Shown here: positions 15,297 to 24,700 of the stretch, piece by piece
Numbering within the stretch: position 1 is the stretch's first letter
How the letters are laid out: every line of letters starts with the position of its first letter
Assembly (NCBI GenBank): GCA_045863555.1
Contig: BTUU01000004.1
Coordinates: forward strand, 1 to 64,000
DNA length: 64,000 nucleotides
DNA from: JACRLV01 sp045863555
Lineage (GTDB): Bacteria > Planctomycetota > Phycisphaerae > UBA1845 > Fen-1342
Reading direction: 5' to 3'
Made by a program: the position numbers and the translations under genes
Notes under the pieces: generated by a model
Told to the model about the DNA's origin: nothing
Database searches by the model: none
What the model saw: the letters and a program-made list of their open reading frames with translations, nothing else

Positions 15297-16787
15297 TCAA
15301 TCGCGCATTCGGTCGGCGATCGCGGCGGCCATCCGTCCGAGCGCTTCGCGGGCGTGCAGCGCATAGAACACTTCGCGATCCGCAGCGATCAGGGCGTCGG
15401 TCCGCCGCGCCCGGCTCTCCCGCCAGGCCGCCGCCAGGGCTTCGACCTCGGGCCGGCATGCCGCGACGATCTCCGCGTTCACGGTGCGAATCGCTTCGAA
15501 CACGCGCCGACGCTCACGGCGGGCGGCCCGGTGCGCCCGGAGCGCATCGCTCTCGCGGACAAGTTCAGCCCGGTGCTCGACGAGCGGCGGCGGAGCACTT
15601 CGCAGAGCTCGGTGCGGATTGAAGGCGATGTCGCGCGGCGTCGCGGGCGGCCCGCTCGCCGCGGCTACGGCGATCGGGAGTCGCAGCGTCGCGCTCACAC
15701 AGAGCAGCGGCGGCAGGTCGACGCCGAGCCATTCGCGAAAGAGCTCATCCGTCACTTCGTCGTATTTCGCGCCGCCGATTCCGTGAATGAACACATCGGC
15801 CAGGATCAGCCGACAGAAGGCGGAGAGCGTCAGCGCCCGGGGGCGGATCATCCAGCCGGCGGCGGGGATCGTGCCGCCCTCACCGGCGACGCGGGTCAGC
15901 TTCGCCCGTTCGATGGTTTCGATCGGCTGCTCGTCGGCAAAGAGGGTGAGTCCCGTCCCGTGGTCATGAATGCCGAGCCGATGTCGCCATCGATCGCCGT
16001 CGCGTCGGCAGACCCAGAAGGGTAACTCGATTCGCCCCTCGGCTGTTTCGAGCGGCGGGACGGGGCGGGCCGGGTTCCGCACACGATGGCGTCGTCGATA
16101 CGCCGCCTGCGCCCGATTGTACGCATCGGCGGCGCGTCCGGCGTCAAGGGCAAACCGCGCGGTGAATGCGCCGAATTCCGGGGTTCCCGCGAGTTGGGAC
16201 ATCAGCGCGTCGCGGACGGGTGCGAGACCCATCGCCGTCTGTGTTGCGCGATGCCCGGCCGCGAATCGCTCGGCCAGACTTCCGCGACGGCTCATCCATG
16301 CTTCCGAATACTCGGTCAGGAGTGAATCACGCACGCCTGTGCGAGCGCCGGCCAGCGCGTGGAAGACGGGCTCCCACTCCGCATCGGCCGGCCGGTCATG
16401 CAGCTCGATCGGGGTATTCGGGTCGATTCCCGGCAGCGGGGCCGTATGGCGTGCCACGCGGCCACCGTCAACGGAGGGCCAGGAGACGAGCAGGGATTTC
16501 GGTGTGTCCGAGTCGACATGAACAAAGAGCGGGTTGCCTCCGACGCGCTCGGCGAGGTGGCGGGCCGCGATCGTCTTCGCGAACACGCCGGCGTGGAAGA
16601 ACTCGCACTGATGGCCGGTCATGATCACCGGGCCGGCGAGCCCCAGGCGCGCTCGCAGCGATCGCCGGAACTGAAGCACCCATTCGGGGAGCGGCGCGCC
16701 GCGGAGCAACGCCGGAATCGACGGCTCGATGAGTACTGCGCCGTCGGCGGCCGGCGTTCTCAGGCGTTCGTGCGGGATCATCGCCAC
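15297..16787 (-). CDS. Hypothetical protein, remotely similar to bacillithiol synthase BshC
   Basis: A 496-residue cytoplasmic protein that I cannot name with certainty. The N-terminal segment VIMTGHQCEFFHAGVFAKTIAARHLAE resembles the TGQQ...GPLYT...K region of BshC, the cysteine-adding enzyme of bacillithiol synthesis; later LSAFCRLILADVFIHGIGGAKYDEVTDELF is a strong conserved-looking motif, and the C-terminus has a long Arg/Ala-rich helix, also seen in BshC. No BshA or BshB is nearby; a GT2 enzyme precedes it. It is 12 bases downstream of the glycosyltransferase stop, so co-transcribed. GTG at 16787 or ATG at 16781 could start it; neither has a clear ribosome site. Confidence 0.7.
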   Translation of the reverse strand: MAMIPHERLRTPAADGAVLIEPSIPALLRGAPLPEWVLQFRRSLRARLGLAGPVIMTGHQCEFFHAGVFAKTIAARHLAERVGGNPLFVHVDSDTPKSLLVSWPSVDGGRVARHTAPLPGIDPNTPIELHDRPADAEWEPVFHALAGARTGVRDSLLTEYSEAWMSRRGSLAERFAAGHRATQTAMGLAPVRDALMSQLAGTPEFGAFTARFALDAGRAADAYNRAQAAYRRRHRVRNPARPVPPLETAEGRIELPFWVCRRDGDRWRHRLGIHDHGTGLTLFADEQPIETIERAKLTRVAGEGGTIPAAGWMIRPRALTLSAFCRLILADVFIHGIGGAKYDEVTDELFREWLGVDLPPLLCVSATLRLPIAVAAASGPPATPRDIAFNPHRALRSAPPPLVEHRAELVRESDALRAHRAARRERRRVFEAIRTVNAEIVAACRPEVEALAAAWRESRARRTDALIAADREVFYALHAREALGRMAAAIADRMRD

Positions 16788-16799
16788 CGTGATTGCGGT

Positions 16800-17549
16800 C
16801 TAGTCCAGACAGCACGGGTCGCAGGCGATCCGCGCATCGGTCCGCGCGGGGAGCGGTTCGCGCCGCAGCTCGCGCACGAGCACTTCGAGATAGTGTGCGA
16901 GGCGGGCTGCGGGGTCGTCCAGCGTTCCGCCGAATTCGCGGCTGCGGTCGCGGTAGATGCGGCGCACGGGAATCTCGCGAATCCGCAGACCGGCGCGGGC
17001 CGCCTCGACCCAGAATTGGAGCGGGAACGCGTATCCCGGCTCATCCAGCCGCAGCCGCTGCATGGCGGAGACCCGGTGGGCCTTGAACCCACAAAACGAG
17101 TCCGTCAGCCGCAGGCCCACGACCTGCTCCAGGAGCGAATTCACCGTCTCGTTGATCCGCCGGCGATCCACGGGGGCGGCGTCGTCCCCGGGAAAGACAC
17201 CCAGGTAGCGCGAGCCGCTGATGATGTCCGACCGCTGCGAACGGATCGCCTCGACGAAGTCGGGAATCTGCTCCGGCTCGTGCTGTTCGTCGCAGTCGAG
17301 CGTGATCACCCAGTCGTAGCCGCCATCTGCGGCGAATTCGAATGCGTCGATCAGGCTCTGGCCGTAGCCGCGGTTTTCCGGATGCGTGATCACGTGGACA
17401 TCGGCCGCCCGGCGGAGGATCGCCGAGGTGCGGTCGGTCGACCCGTCGTCGATCACGAGGATGTCGCGGGCGTGCGGCCGGACGGCCCGGAGCACGCGCG
17501 ACAGATACCGCTCTTCGTTGAATACCGGAATGGCGACGAGAATTTTCAC
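16800..17549 (-). CDS. Family 2 glycosyltransferase (dolichyl/polyprenyl-phosphate sugar synthase type)
   Basis: A 249-residue soluble GT2 glycosyltransferase, likely transferring a sugar from a nucleotide sugar to a lipid phosphate carrier or glycan. It begins VKILVAIPVFNEERYLSRVL and shows the nucleotide-binding DDGSTDRT, HPENRGYGQSLIDAFE and the D-x-D-like TLDCDEQHEPEQ, then SGSRYLG and FCGFKAHR. The GTG at 17549 has GGGAG seven bases upstream. The frame is open much further left, but that part overlaps gatA out of frame and is not coding. There is no membrane segment. gatA ends 44 bases upstream. Confidence 0.9.
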   Translation of the reverse strand: MKILVAIPVFNEERYLSRVLRAVRPHARDILVIDDGSTDRTSAILRRAADVHVITHPENRGYGQSLIDAFEFAADGGYDWVITLDCDEQHEPEQIPDFVEAIRSQRSDIISGSRYLGVFPGDDAAPVDRRRINETVNSLLEQVVGLRLTDSFCGFKAHRVSAMQRLRLDEPGYAFPLQFWVEAARAGLRIREIPVRRIYRDRSREFGGTLDDPAARLAHYLEVLVRELRREPLPARTDARIACDPCCLD

Positions 17550-17593
17550 GCCCGATCTCCCTTGCGTGCCCGAGGCGATTATAGCTTGATCGT

Positions 17594-19069
17594 TCACACC
17601 GGCGGGCGGCGCGTGTGCCAGTCCGTCCGTTTCTGGAATGCCGCGGCAGCGGCCAGCAGCGCCGGCTCGCCGAACCACGGCGCCATGAGCTGCATCCCGA
17701 TCGGCAGGGCCGCCCTCGAAAAACCGCAGGGAATCGAGAGCGCCGGGACGCCCGCGAGGTTCGCGGACACCGTGTACACATCCGCCAGATAGAGCTGCAG
17801 CGGGTCGGAAGATTTTTCTCCGATCCGGAAAGCCGGCGTGGGCGTGGTCGGAGAGACGATCAGATCGCAGGCTTCGAACGCAGCGCGAAATGCGTCGTGA
17901 ATCCACCGCCGCACCTGAAGCGCCTTGTGATAATAGCGGTCGGCGTAGCCCACCGAGAGGGCAAACGTTCCGAGCATGAGCCGGCGCTTCACTTCCGCCC
18001 CGAGCCCGTCCTCGCGAGAAGCGCTGTAGAGATGTTCCGTCGAATTTGCGCCCGGCGGCGCGGCCCGGATCGTGCGGCTGCCGTAGTGCACGCCGTCGTA
18101 GCGGGCGAGGTTGCTGGACGCCTCGGCCATCGCGATCAGGTAGTACGCCGCGACCGCCTCGCTCGTCCGGCCCAGCGATACTTCGACCCGCTCGTAGCCG
18201 GCTTTGCAGAGAACGTCGATGGCGCTCTCGACGGCGGCCCGGACTTCGGGATCGAGTCCTTCCCCGAAGTACTCGCGCGGCACGCCGATGCGCAGGGGAC
18301 GCGGCTCGCCCTGCAACGATTCGACGTAATCCGGAATCGGTTCGCAGGAACATGTGGAGTCGTGCGGGTCCGCGCCGGCGATCACACCGAGCACGCGCGC
18401 GACATCCTCGACGACGCGGCCGAAAATTCCGATCTGGTCAAGACTCGATGCGTACGCAACAAGACCGTGGCGCGACACGCGGCCCCACGTGGGCTTGAGC
18501 CCGAGCACGCCGCAGAGCGCGGCCGGTTGGCGCACGGACCCGCCGGTATCCGACCCCAGTGCGACCGGCACGAATCCCGCCGCGACCGCCGCCGCAGATC
18601 CGCCGGACGATCCGCCGGCAACCCGCTGGCGATCCCACGGATTGCGGCAGGGCCCCGCCGAGCCGGTCTCCGTGGACGAGCCCATCGCGAACTCGTCGAG
18701 AGTGGTCTTGCCGATCAGGACCGCGCCGGCCGCCTCCAGTCGGGTCACCGCGGTCGCATCGAAGGGCGAACGATACGCGGCGAGGATCTTCGATCCGCAG
18801 CGCGTCCCCCCCGCCCGCGTGCAGATGTTGTCCTTGACGACGACCGGCACGCCGGCCAGAGGCCCGGCCGCGTCGCCGCGCTGGACGGCCTCGTCGACGC
18901 GCGCCGCCCGTTCGAGCCCGGCCGAATCGAGCACTTCGACGATGGCATTCAGTGCGGGGTTGCCCGCCGCGATGCGCGTCAGCGCGCCGCGACACGCCTC
19001 GACCGCGGTGGCCTTCCGCGCCGAGTTCATCTCCGCCCATGTTGTCGCCGTGCGCCAATGATCGAACAC
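17594..19069 (-). CDS. gatA: Glutamyl-tRNA(Gln)/aspartyl-tRNA(Asn) amidotransferase subunit A
   Basis: The amidase subunit that releases ammonia from glutamine so that GatCAB can convert mischarged Glu-tRNA(Gln) or Asp-tRNA(Asn). The amidase signature is intact: KDNICTRAGGTRCGSKIL (catalytic Lys), GSSTETGSAGPCRNPWD, then AGGSSGGSAAAVAAGFVPVALGSDTGGSVRQPA with the Ser-cisSer-Lys triad, and LGLKPTWGRVSRHGL. I choose the GTG at 19069 because AGAGG lies six bases upstream and the resulting 491 residues match the family; the next ATG (19030) would cut into the conserved N-terminus. gatB and gatC are not in the window. Confidence 0.95.
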   Translation of the reverse strand: MFDHWRTATTWAEMNSARKATAVEACRGALTRIAAGNPALNAIVEVLDSAGLERAARVDEAVQRGDAAGPLAGVPVVVKDNICTRAGGTRCGSKILAAYRSPFDATAVTRLEAAGAVLIGKTTLDEFAMGSSTETGSAGPCRNPWDRQRVAGGSSGGSAAAVAAGFVPVALGSDTGGSVRQPAALCGVLGLKPTWGRVSRHGLVAYASSLDQIGIFGRVVEDVARVLGVIAGADPHDSTCSCEPIPDYVESLQGEPRPLRIGVPREYFGEGLDPEVRAAVESAIDVLCKAGYERVEVSLGRTSEAVAAYYLIAMAEASSNLARYDGVHYGSRTIRAAPPGANSTEHLYSASREDGLGAEVKRRLMLGTFALSVGYADRYYHKALQVRRWIHDAFRAAFEACDLIVSPTTPTPAFRIGEKSSDPLQLYLADVYTVSANLAGVPALSIPCGFSRAALPIGMQLMAPWFGEPALLAAAAAFQKRTDWHTRRPPV

Positions 19070-19129
19070 GCGAGTCCTCTTGAGTGGGGCAGTTTCGGCG
19101 CTCGCCCGCACGGCGGCAAGGCCGTCACG

Positions 19130-19173
19130 AAAAAGGCCGCGGGGCCGGCCGCGTCTCCGCAAGCCGGCCCCGC
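19130..19173 (-). terminator. Intrinsic terminator downstream of the choice-of-anchor B gene
   Basis: Read on the minus strand, an 11-bp stem GCGGGGCCGGC (19163-19173) pairs with GCCGGCCCCGC (19139-19149) around a 13-base loop and is followed by GGCC and five T residues (19130-19134). It lies 31 bases past the stop of the gene at 19205-21487, where a terminator is expected. Confidence 0.8.
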
Positions 19174-19204
19174 TTTCAATCGAACATGCAGCAATCGCCG
19201 CGGG

Positions 19205-21487
19205 CTATGGGCAGGTGGTCCCAAAAACGGACAGGAGCTGCGACAAATCCGCGAGGTCTGCGTCGCCGTCGCCGTCGAGGTCGCCGCCGCAGGTTCCGCC
19301 GGTACAGCCGAAGTCGGAGAGCAGCACCGACAGATCGGACAGGTCAACCAGGCGGTCGCCGTTGAGGTCGCCCGGACACGGAGCGGCTTCGCACTCGACG
19401 TCGCGAATGTCGAAGTCATCGAGCGCTGCTTCGACGATCGAGCCGCTGCCGGCGTCCTCCGCGATGAACCGCAGGCGCACCTGCGCCGTGGGAGTGACAA
19501 ACTCCGCAACGCGGAACGAGTGGCCGAACCAGCCGCCGGCCGTCTCCGGCCCCGATGGACCGACCGTTTCGACGTTCGTCCACGTCGAGCCGTTGTTGTT
19601 GGAAATGTCCACGCGGAAGACGTCCGCATTCGGCGCGGCGCCCTGGTCGTTCGAATACCACCGCCAGTAGCTGACCACCGGATCGACGCGGGTGGTCAGG
19701 TCGAAGACCGGCGACAGCAGCGTGGTATAGCCGCCATCGACATCCGCCGTGCCGACGCCACCGCCGACGGAGCCCTGCCCCGTGAACCAGCAGTTCACGC
19801 CGTTGTCCGAATGGTCATCCTCGGGCTGCGCCGCCGTACCGTTCGGATTGCCGCGCGTCCAGATGCCGGCCGTGGCCGTGTCGCCCGCCACGCCGCCCGT
19901 CCAGCCGCTCGCGACCTCGAACGCATCGGAGACGACAACATCGATCGATACCGCGGCCGTAGCGTGGTGAGCAACGTCGTACCAGGTGAAGCCGTCGCTG
20001 GTGCGGCCGGAGAAGTAATATGCGACGTCGGTCCCGCACGGCATGGAGGGGAAATCGCCCCGATAGAGGTTGCCGCCCAGCGACGTGAGCGGAATGGCGA
20101 TCGACGGCGCGTCGCCGATCTTCACCCGCATCGTCTCCGAGCCGGGGACAATGGAGGTTCCGTCGGCCGGGATCATCTCGACGCGCACGGTCCCGCCCGT
20201 CGGCGCCACCAGGGTCGGGGCTCCGTCGGGGAAGTCGAAACTGATCCGCGGTTCGCCCGCCTGCCAGATGAACAGGCCTTTCTCGATATCGCTTCCGATG
20301 ATCAGCTTGCTCGGGAACCAGGAATAGGTGTTCCAGAGGCCGTTGAAGCCGTTTCCGTCATCCTGCGGCCAGGTGTCGAACCAGGCCACCTCGACCGGCT
20401 GGGCGGGGTTCGCGGATGCGTCGTGAATCCGGATGCCCGAGCGGTACGCGGCGTGGATCACCCAACTGTCGCGGGTGTAGATGTTGTGGCCGGTCGCCGT
20501 ATTGCCATTGGTGTAGCTCGGCAGCATCGCGGGGGCAGCGGGGTTCTGAAGGTCGATGACGATCGTGGTCATCGGGATGCCGAGATTCTGCTCGTCCAGC
20601 TCGTCATTCAGATAGCCGTAGCGCAGATCGGGTGAGAGCCAGATCTGGTGCGAATAGCCGGCATTGGGCCAGGTCACGCGGGAAATCGGGGCGCGGCCGT
20701 CGAGGTTGCTCTTGTCGGTCACGTCGACGATATCGAGGCCGGTGTCGTTCCAGCCGCCGTTGAAGCCGCCGCAGAGGTAGGCGATCTCGCGCCCCGCCTG
20801 CGGTCCGCTCGTGTAGCTGATGACGGTTGCTTCGTGGGTGTATTTGTTGCTCCACGCGCCGACGAACTGAGGAACCGCCGGGTTCGCGAGCGAATAGACG
20901 CGGATGCCGTTGCCGCTGCCGCCGGCGCGGTAGAGGTAGCCGCTGTCCATGTTGATCGTCATGCTGTGCGTCGCGAGCGCCCCGCCGGTCGTCACGGATG
21001 GGAGCTGGGTGATCACGCCGTTGTCGATATCGTCAAGATTGATGACCTGAATGCCGCCGCCGCCCTCGCTGACGGCGTAGCAGTAGTGGTCATAGCAGCG
21101 CACGTCGCGCCAGAGGCTCTCCGGCCCGGCCACGAATCCGACGATCCGCGCATCGACGGGGTCGGTGATATCGACGAACCCCGTCCCGTCCGAGAGGCCG
21201 ATTACCGCGTATTCACGGCCGGAGGGAGAGGTGTACCCCGTGCAACTGTTGCCGGTGGTGTTCTGCGATCCGAAGTCGGCGGGCGTAAACCAGCTCAGCA
21301 GCGTCACGTTCAATGAAGGAAACTGCGTGCTCGGCCCGCCGCGATCGGTCCCGCGCCAGCCGGGATCCAGGTAGACCGGATGCGGGGTCAAGGCCTTGGG
21401 ATCTCCGTCATGCGCGAATGCCGCGGCGCAGAGGAACGGTGCAGCGCATGCCGCAATGGGCATGTAACGACGAAAGCGGACTGTCAT
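19205..21487 (-). CDS. Choice-of-anchor B family secreted protein with LVIVD-like repeats and dockerin-like tail
   Basis: A 760-residue exported protein. After a signal peptide (cleavage near AFA, residue 25) comes the choice-of-anchor B region with LVIVD-like propeller repeats: REYAVIGLSDGTGFVDITDP, ESLWRDVRCYDHYCYAVSEG, GIRVYSLANPAVPQFVG and ISFDFPDG. A second half carries Ig-like and jelly-roll stretches (SDAFEVASGWTGG, ALDDFDIRDVECE), and the end has two dockerin-like loops (GDLNGDRLVDLSDL, GDLDGDGDADLADL) and a final Cys-Pro. ATG at 21487 follows GGGAGAGG. It is divergent from the tricorn gene across 238 bases. Extracellular; ligand unknown. Confidence 0.9.
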   Translation of the reverse strand: MTVRFRRYMPIAACAAPFLCAAAFAHDGDPKALTPHPVYLDPGWRGTDRGGPSTQFPSLNVTLLSWFTPADFGSQNTTGNSCTGYTSPSGREYAVIGLSDGTGFVDITDPVDARIVGFVAGPESLWRDVRCYDHYCYAVSEGGGGIQVINLDDIDNGVITQLPSVTTGGALATHSMTINMDSGYLYRAGGSGNGIRVYSLANPAVPQFVGAWSNKYTHEATVISYTSGPQAGREIAYLCGGFNGGWNDTGLDIVDVTDKSNLDGRAPISRVTWPNAGYSHQIWLSPDLRYGYLNDELDEQNLGIPMTTIVIDLQNPAAPAMLPSYTNGNTATGHNIYTRDSWVIHAAYRSGIRIHDASANPAQPVEVAWFDTWPQDDGNGFNGLWNTYSWFPSKLIIGSDIEKGLFIWQAGEPRISFDFPDGAPTLVAPTGGTVRVEMIPADGTSIVPGSETMRVKIGDAPSIAIPLTSLGGNLYRGDFPSMPCGTDVAYYFSGRTSDGFTWYDVAHHATAAVSIDVVVSDAFEVASGWTGGVAGDTATAGIWTRGNPNGTAAQPEDDHSDNGVNCWFTGQGSVGGGVGTADVDGGYTTLLSPVFDLTTRVDPVVSYWRWYSNDQGAAPNADVFRVDISNNNGSTWTNVETVGPSGPETAGGWFGHSFRVAEFVTPTAQVRLRFIAEDAGSGSIVEAALDDFDIRDVECEAAPCPGDLNGDRLVDLSDLSVLLSDFGCTGGTCGGDLDGDGDADLADLSQLLSVFGTTCP

Positions 21488-21725
21488 GCGACCTCTCCCT
21501 CGCGGGGTGTGGAAAAGGAATGATTCGGCCCCCACGCGTCCAAATAGCATAGCCGAGCAGCGCGCGTTTCCGCCCGCCCTTTTTTCAGATTTTTCACAAT
21601 TTTCGGACGGGGCGGCCACGGACGGCCGGTCCGCCCTGGCGCCGGGTTGCCCTTCGTCGGCCATCGCCTACGATGGGGGCGATCGACGATTCGCCATTCG
21701 ACTCCACGACTGTTATGGGGCTTTT

Positions 21726-24700
21726 ATGAAACTCGCACTCCGGACCGCGACCGTTGTCGCGGGGTTCGCCTGCTTCGTCTCGCTGGCCGCCGCCGACGCC
21801 GTGGTTTTTGCCCGCGATCTCGCGCTCTCGCCGGACGGCCGGTCGCTGGCTTTTTCCTGGGCGGGCGACATCTGGTCCGTCTCGGTCGACGGCGGTGATG
21901 CCCGACGGCTGACCGCCCACCCCGCTGACGACACGACGCCGGTCTGGTCGCCCGACGGCCGAACGATTGCCTTCGCATCCACCCGAAACGGCGCGGCGAA
22001 CCTCTTCACCATGACGGCCGACGGTCAGAACGTGACCCGCGTGACCTACAGCGACCGCGGTGAAACGCCGAGCGCGTTTTCACCCGACGGGGGATACCTC
22101 TACTTCCACATGCGCCGCGACGGCAGCATGCGGTTCGAACCCATGCTCTACCGCGTCCCCGTCGGCGGCGGCCAGGTCTGGCGCGTACTCGAGTGCTACG
22201 GGGCCGGCGCCCGGCCCAGTCCGGACGGCAGGTACCTCGCGTTCACGCGCGGCTGGTCGCCGTTCAGCCGGACCGGCTACCGCGGCAGCGCCAACCACGA
22301 CATCTGGCTGTATGAACCTGCGACGGCCCGTTTTTCGCAGCTCACCGATTTTTCCGGAACGGATCTCTGGCCGAGCTGGGCGCCGGACACTTCGGGCGTG
22401 TACATGATCTCCGACCGGCCCTTCACGCCCGCGTCCGGCCCCCAGCCGGACCCGCGCGGCGTGATGAACGTCTGGTTCCAGCCGCTGGACGGAGCCGCGC
22501 GCCAGATCACGTTCGCGACCACGGATCGCGTTCGAGATTTCTCCGTCTCCGCGGACGGCCGGACGCTCGCGTATACGCAATGGGACCGGATCTTCGTCGT
22601 CGATCTCGCCGCGGCCGGCGCGAACCCGACGCCCGAGTCGCTCCGGCCGCGCGAGATCCGCGTCGACGCCGCGAGCGATACGCCGGGGAAGCCCGTCGAA
22701 CTCCGCACGCTGAGCCGCGACGCCGACGAGGTCGAGGCCTCGCCCGACGGCAAGGAGATCGCGCTCGTCGTGCGGGGCGAAATCTTCGTCATCAAGACGG
22801 AAGCCGAAAAGCCGACGCGGCGGGTCACCGACTCGCCGAGCCGCGAGCGCGACGTCACGTGGTCGCCCGACGGCAAGGCCGTCTATTTTGTCAGCGACCG
22901 CGACGGCCATGAGCAGGTCTACCGCGCGCTCTCCGCAGAGACGCCCGCCAAGCCGCTCAGCGATTCGCTCCGCTTCAAGATCGAGCGCGTCAGCGACTCG
23001 CCCGAGATCGAGCGCAGTCCGCTGATATCGCCGGACGGCAAATCGCTCGCCGTCGTTCGCGAACGCGGCAACCTCGTGATCCGCGATCTCGAGACCGGCT
23101 CGGAACGCGTCGTCTTCGAGTCGTTCGACCGGCCGGCGGTGCGCTGGTCGCCGGATAGCCGGTGGCTCGCGTACAGCGTCGAGGACGACGAGTTCAACCC
23201 CGACGTCTGGATCGCCCCGGCCGACGGGAGCGCGGCCGCCGTGAACATCTCGCAGCACCCCGACGCGGATGGGAATCCGCAGTGGTCGGCGGACGGACAG
23301 GTTCTGGCTTTCTCGTCGCGGCGGGAGGGACAGGATTCCGACATCTACATGGTCTTCCTCTCGCCCGCGCTCGACGAAAAATCGAGCGTCGATCTGGCCG
23401 AGTACTTCGAGAAGGCCGCGGAGAAGGTCAAGAAGCGCAAGCCCCTCGGCGAGTGCGTCGCCAGCGGCACGATTCACCTCGGGGCCGCTCCGGCCTCGCA
23501 GCCGGCGTCGGGCCCTGTGAGCAAGCCCGCAAAATCGGGCAAGAAACCGGAGAAGGGCGACTGGCGCAGCCGCATCCGCAAGGCCGTGCAGGAGTTCCTG
23601 AAAGAGGACGAGAAGAAGTCGGCCGACAAATCGGACAAGGCCGACAAGGACAAAAAGGAACCCGAGGTCGAGTACAAGTACGACGTCGCCAGCGCATACC
23701 GCCGGCTGCGGCGCGTCACGTCGCCGCCCGCGAGCAAGACTTCGTTCGCGCTGTCGCCCGACGGCCAGACGATCGCCTACCTGGCGAACAATGAAGGCGC
23801 GCCCGCGCTCTACACGATCAAGTGGAACGGGCAGGATCGCAAGAAGGCGGTGACGGGCGGCCTGGGCGGGCTGCACTGGGCGCTCGATCAGTCGCGGCTC
23901 TTCTATCTGAAATCCGGCGTCCCCGGCTCGTGCAAGGGCGACGGCGGCGATGCGAAGGATCACGCCTTCTCGGCGAAGCTCCGCATCGACGTCGCGGCCG
24001 AGGCGGCGCAGAAATTCCGCGACGGGGCGCGGACGATGGGCCTGACGTTCTATCACCCGACGCTGAAGGGACTGGACTGGCCCGCGCTGACGGCGAAGTA
24101 CGAATCTCTCGCGACGCGGGTGCGGACGGCGCGCGAGTTCAACCAGATCTTCGACTTCTTCCAGGGCGAGTTGAACGCGTCGCACCTCGGCGTCTCCGGC
24201 CCGCGCGGCGGAGACGGGGCGGGACCGGCCGAGTCGGTCGGCTACCTCGGCGTCGACTTCGATCCCGCGTTCGGCGGCCCCGGCCTGAAGGTGCTGTCCG
24301 TCGTAAAGGACTCGCCCGCCGACCGCGACGAGAGCCGCCTCACCGTCGGCGACGTGGTGCTGAAGGTCAACGGCACGCCCGTCGGCCCGGACAGCTCGAT
24401 CGACGCCGCACTGCTCATGACCGTCGGCGAGCAGGTCATCCTCGAAATCGCCCCCTCGCCCGGCCGAGCGGCCGCGTCCACGCCCGCGTCCGGGCCCGCC
24501 TCGGGTCCGGCCGCGTCGGGCCCCGCGGCGGCGGACGAGCCTGCGGGCGCCCCGGCCACCGCCGCCGCATCCGCCCCCGCGCGTCTCGAGGTCATCATCC
24601 GGCCGATCGGCGGCGGCGCGTACAGCGAGCTGCGGTACGAGGCGTGGGTCCGCGAGAACACGCGCTACGTCGCGGAGAAATCGGGCGGCCGCGTCGCCTA

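Noticed and set aside
16800..18353. The extended 517-residue version of the glycosyltransferase frame
   Set aside because: The upstream part overlaps gatA out of frame and does not resemble a domain; a GTG with a good ribosome site marks the true start at 17549.
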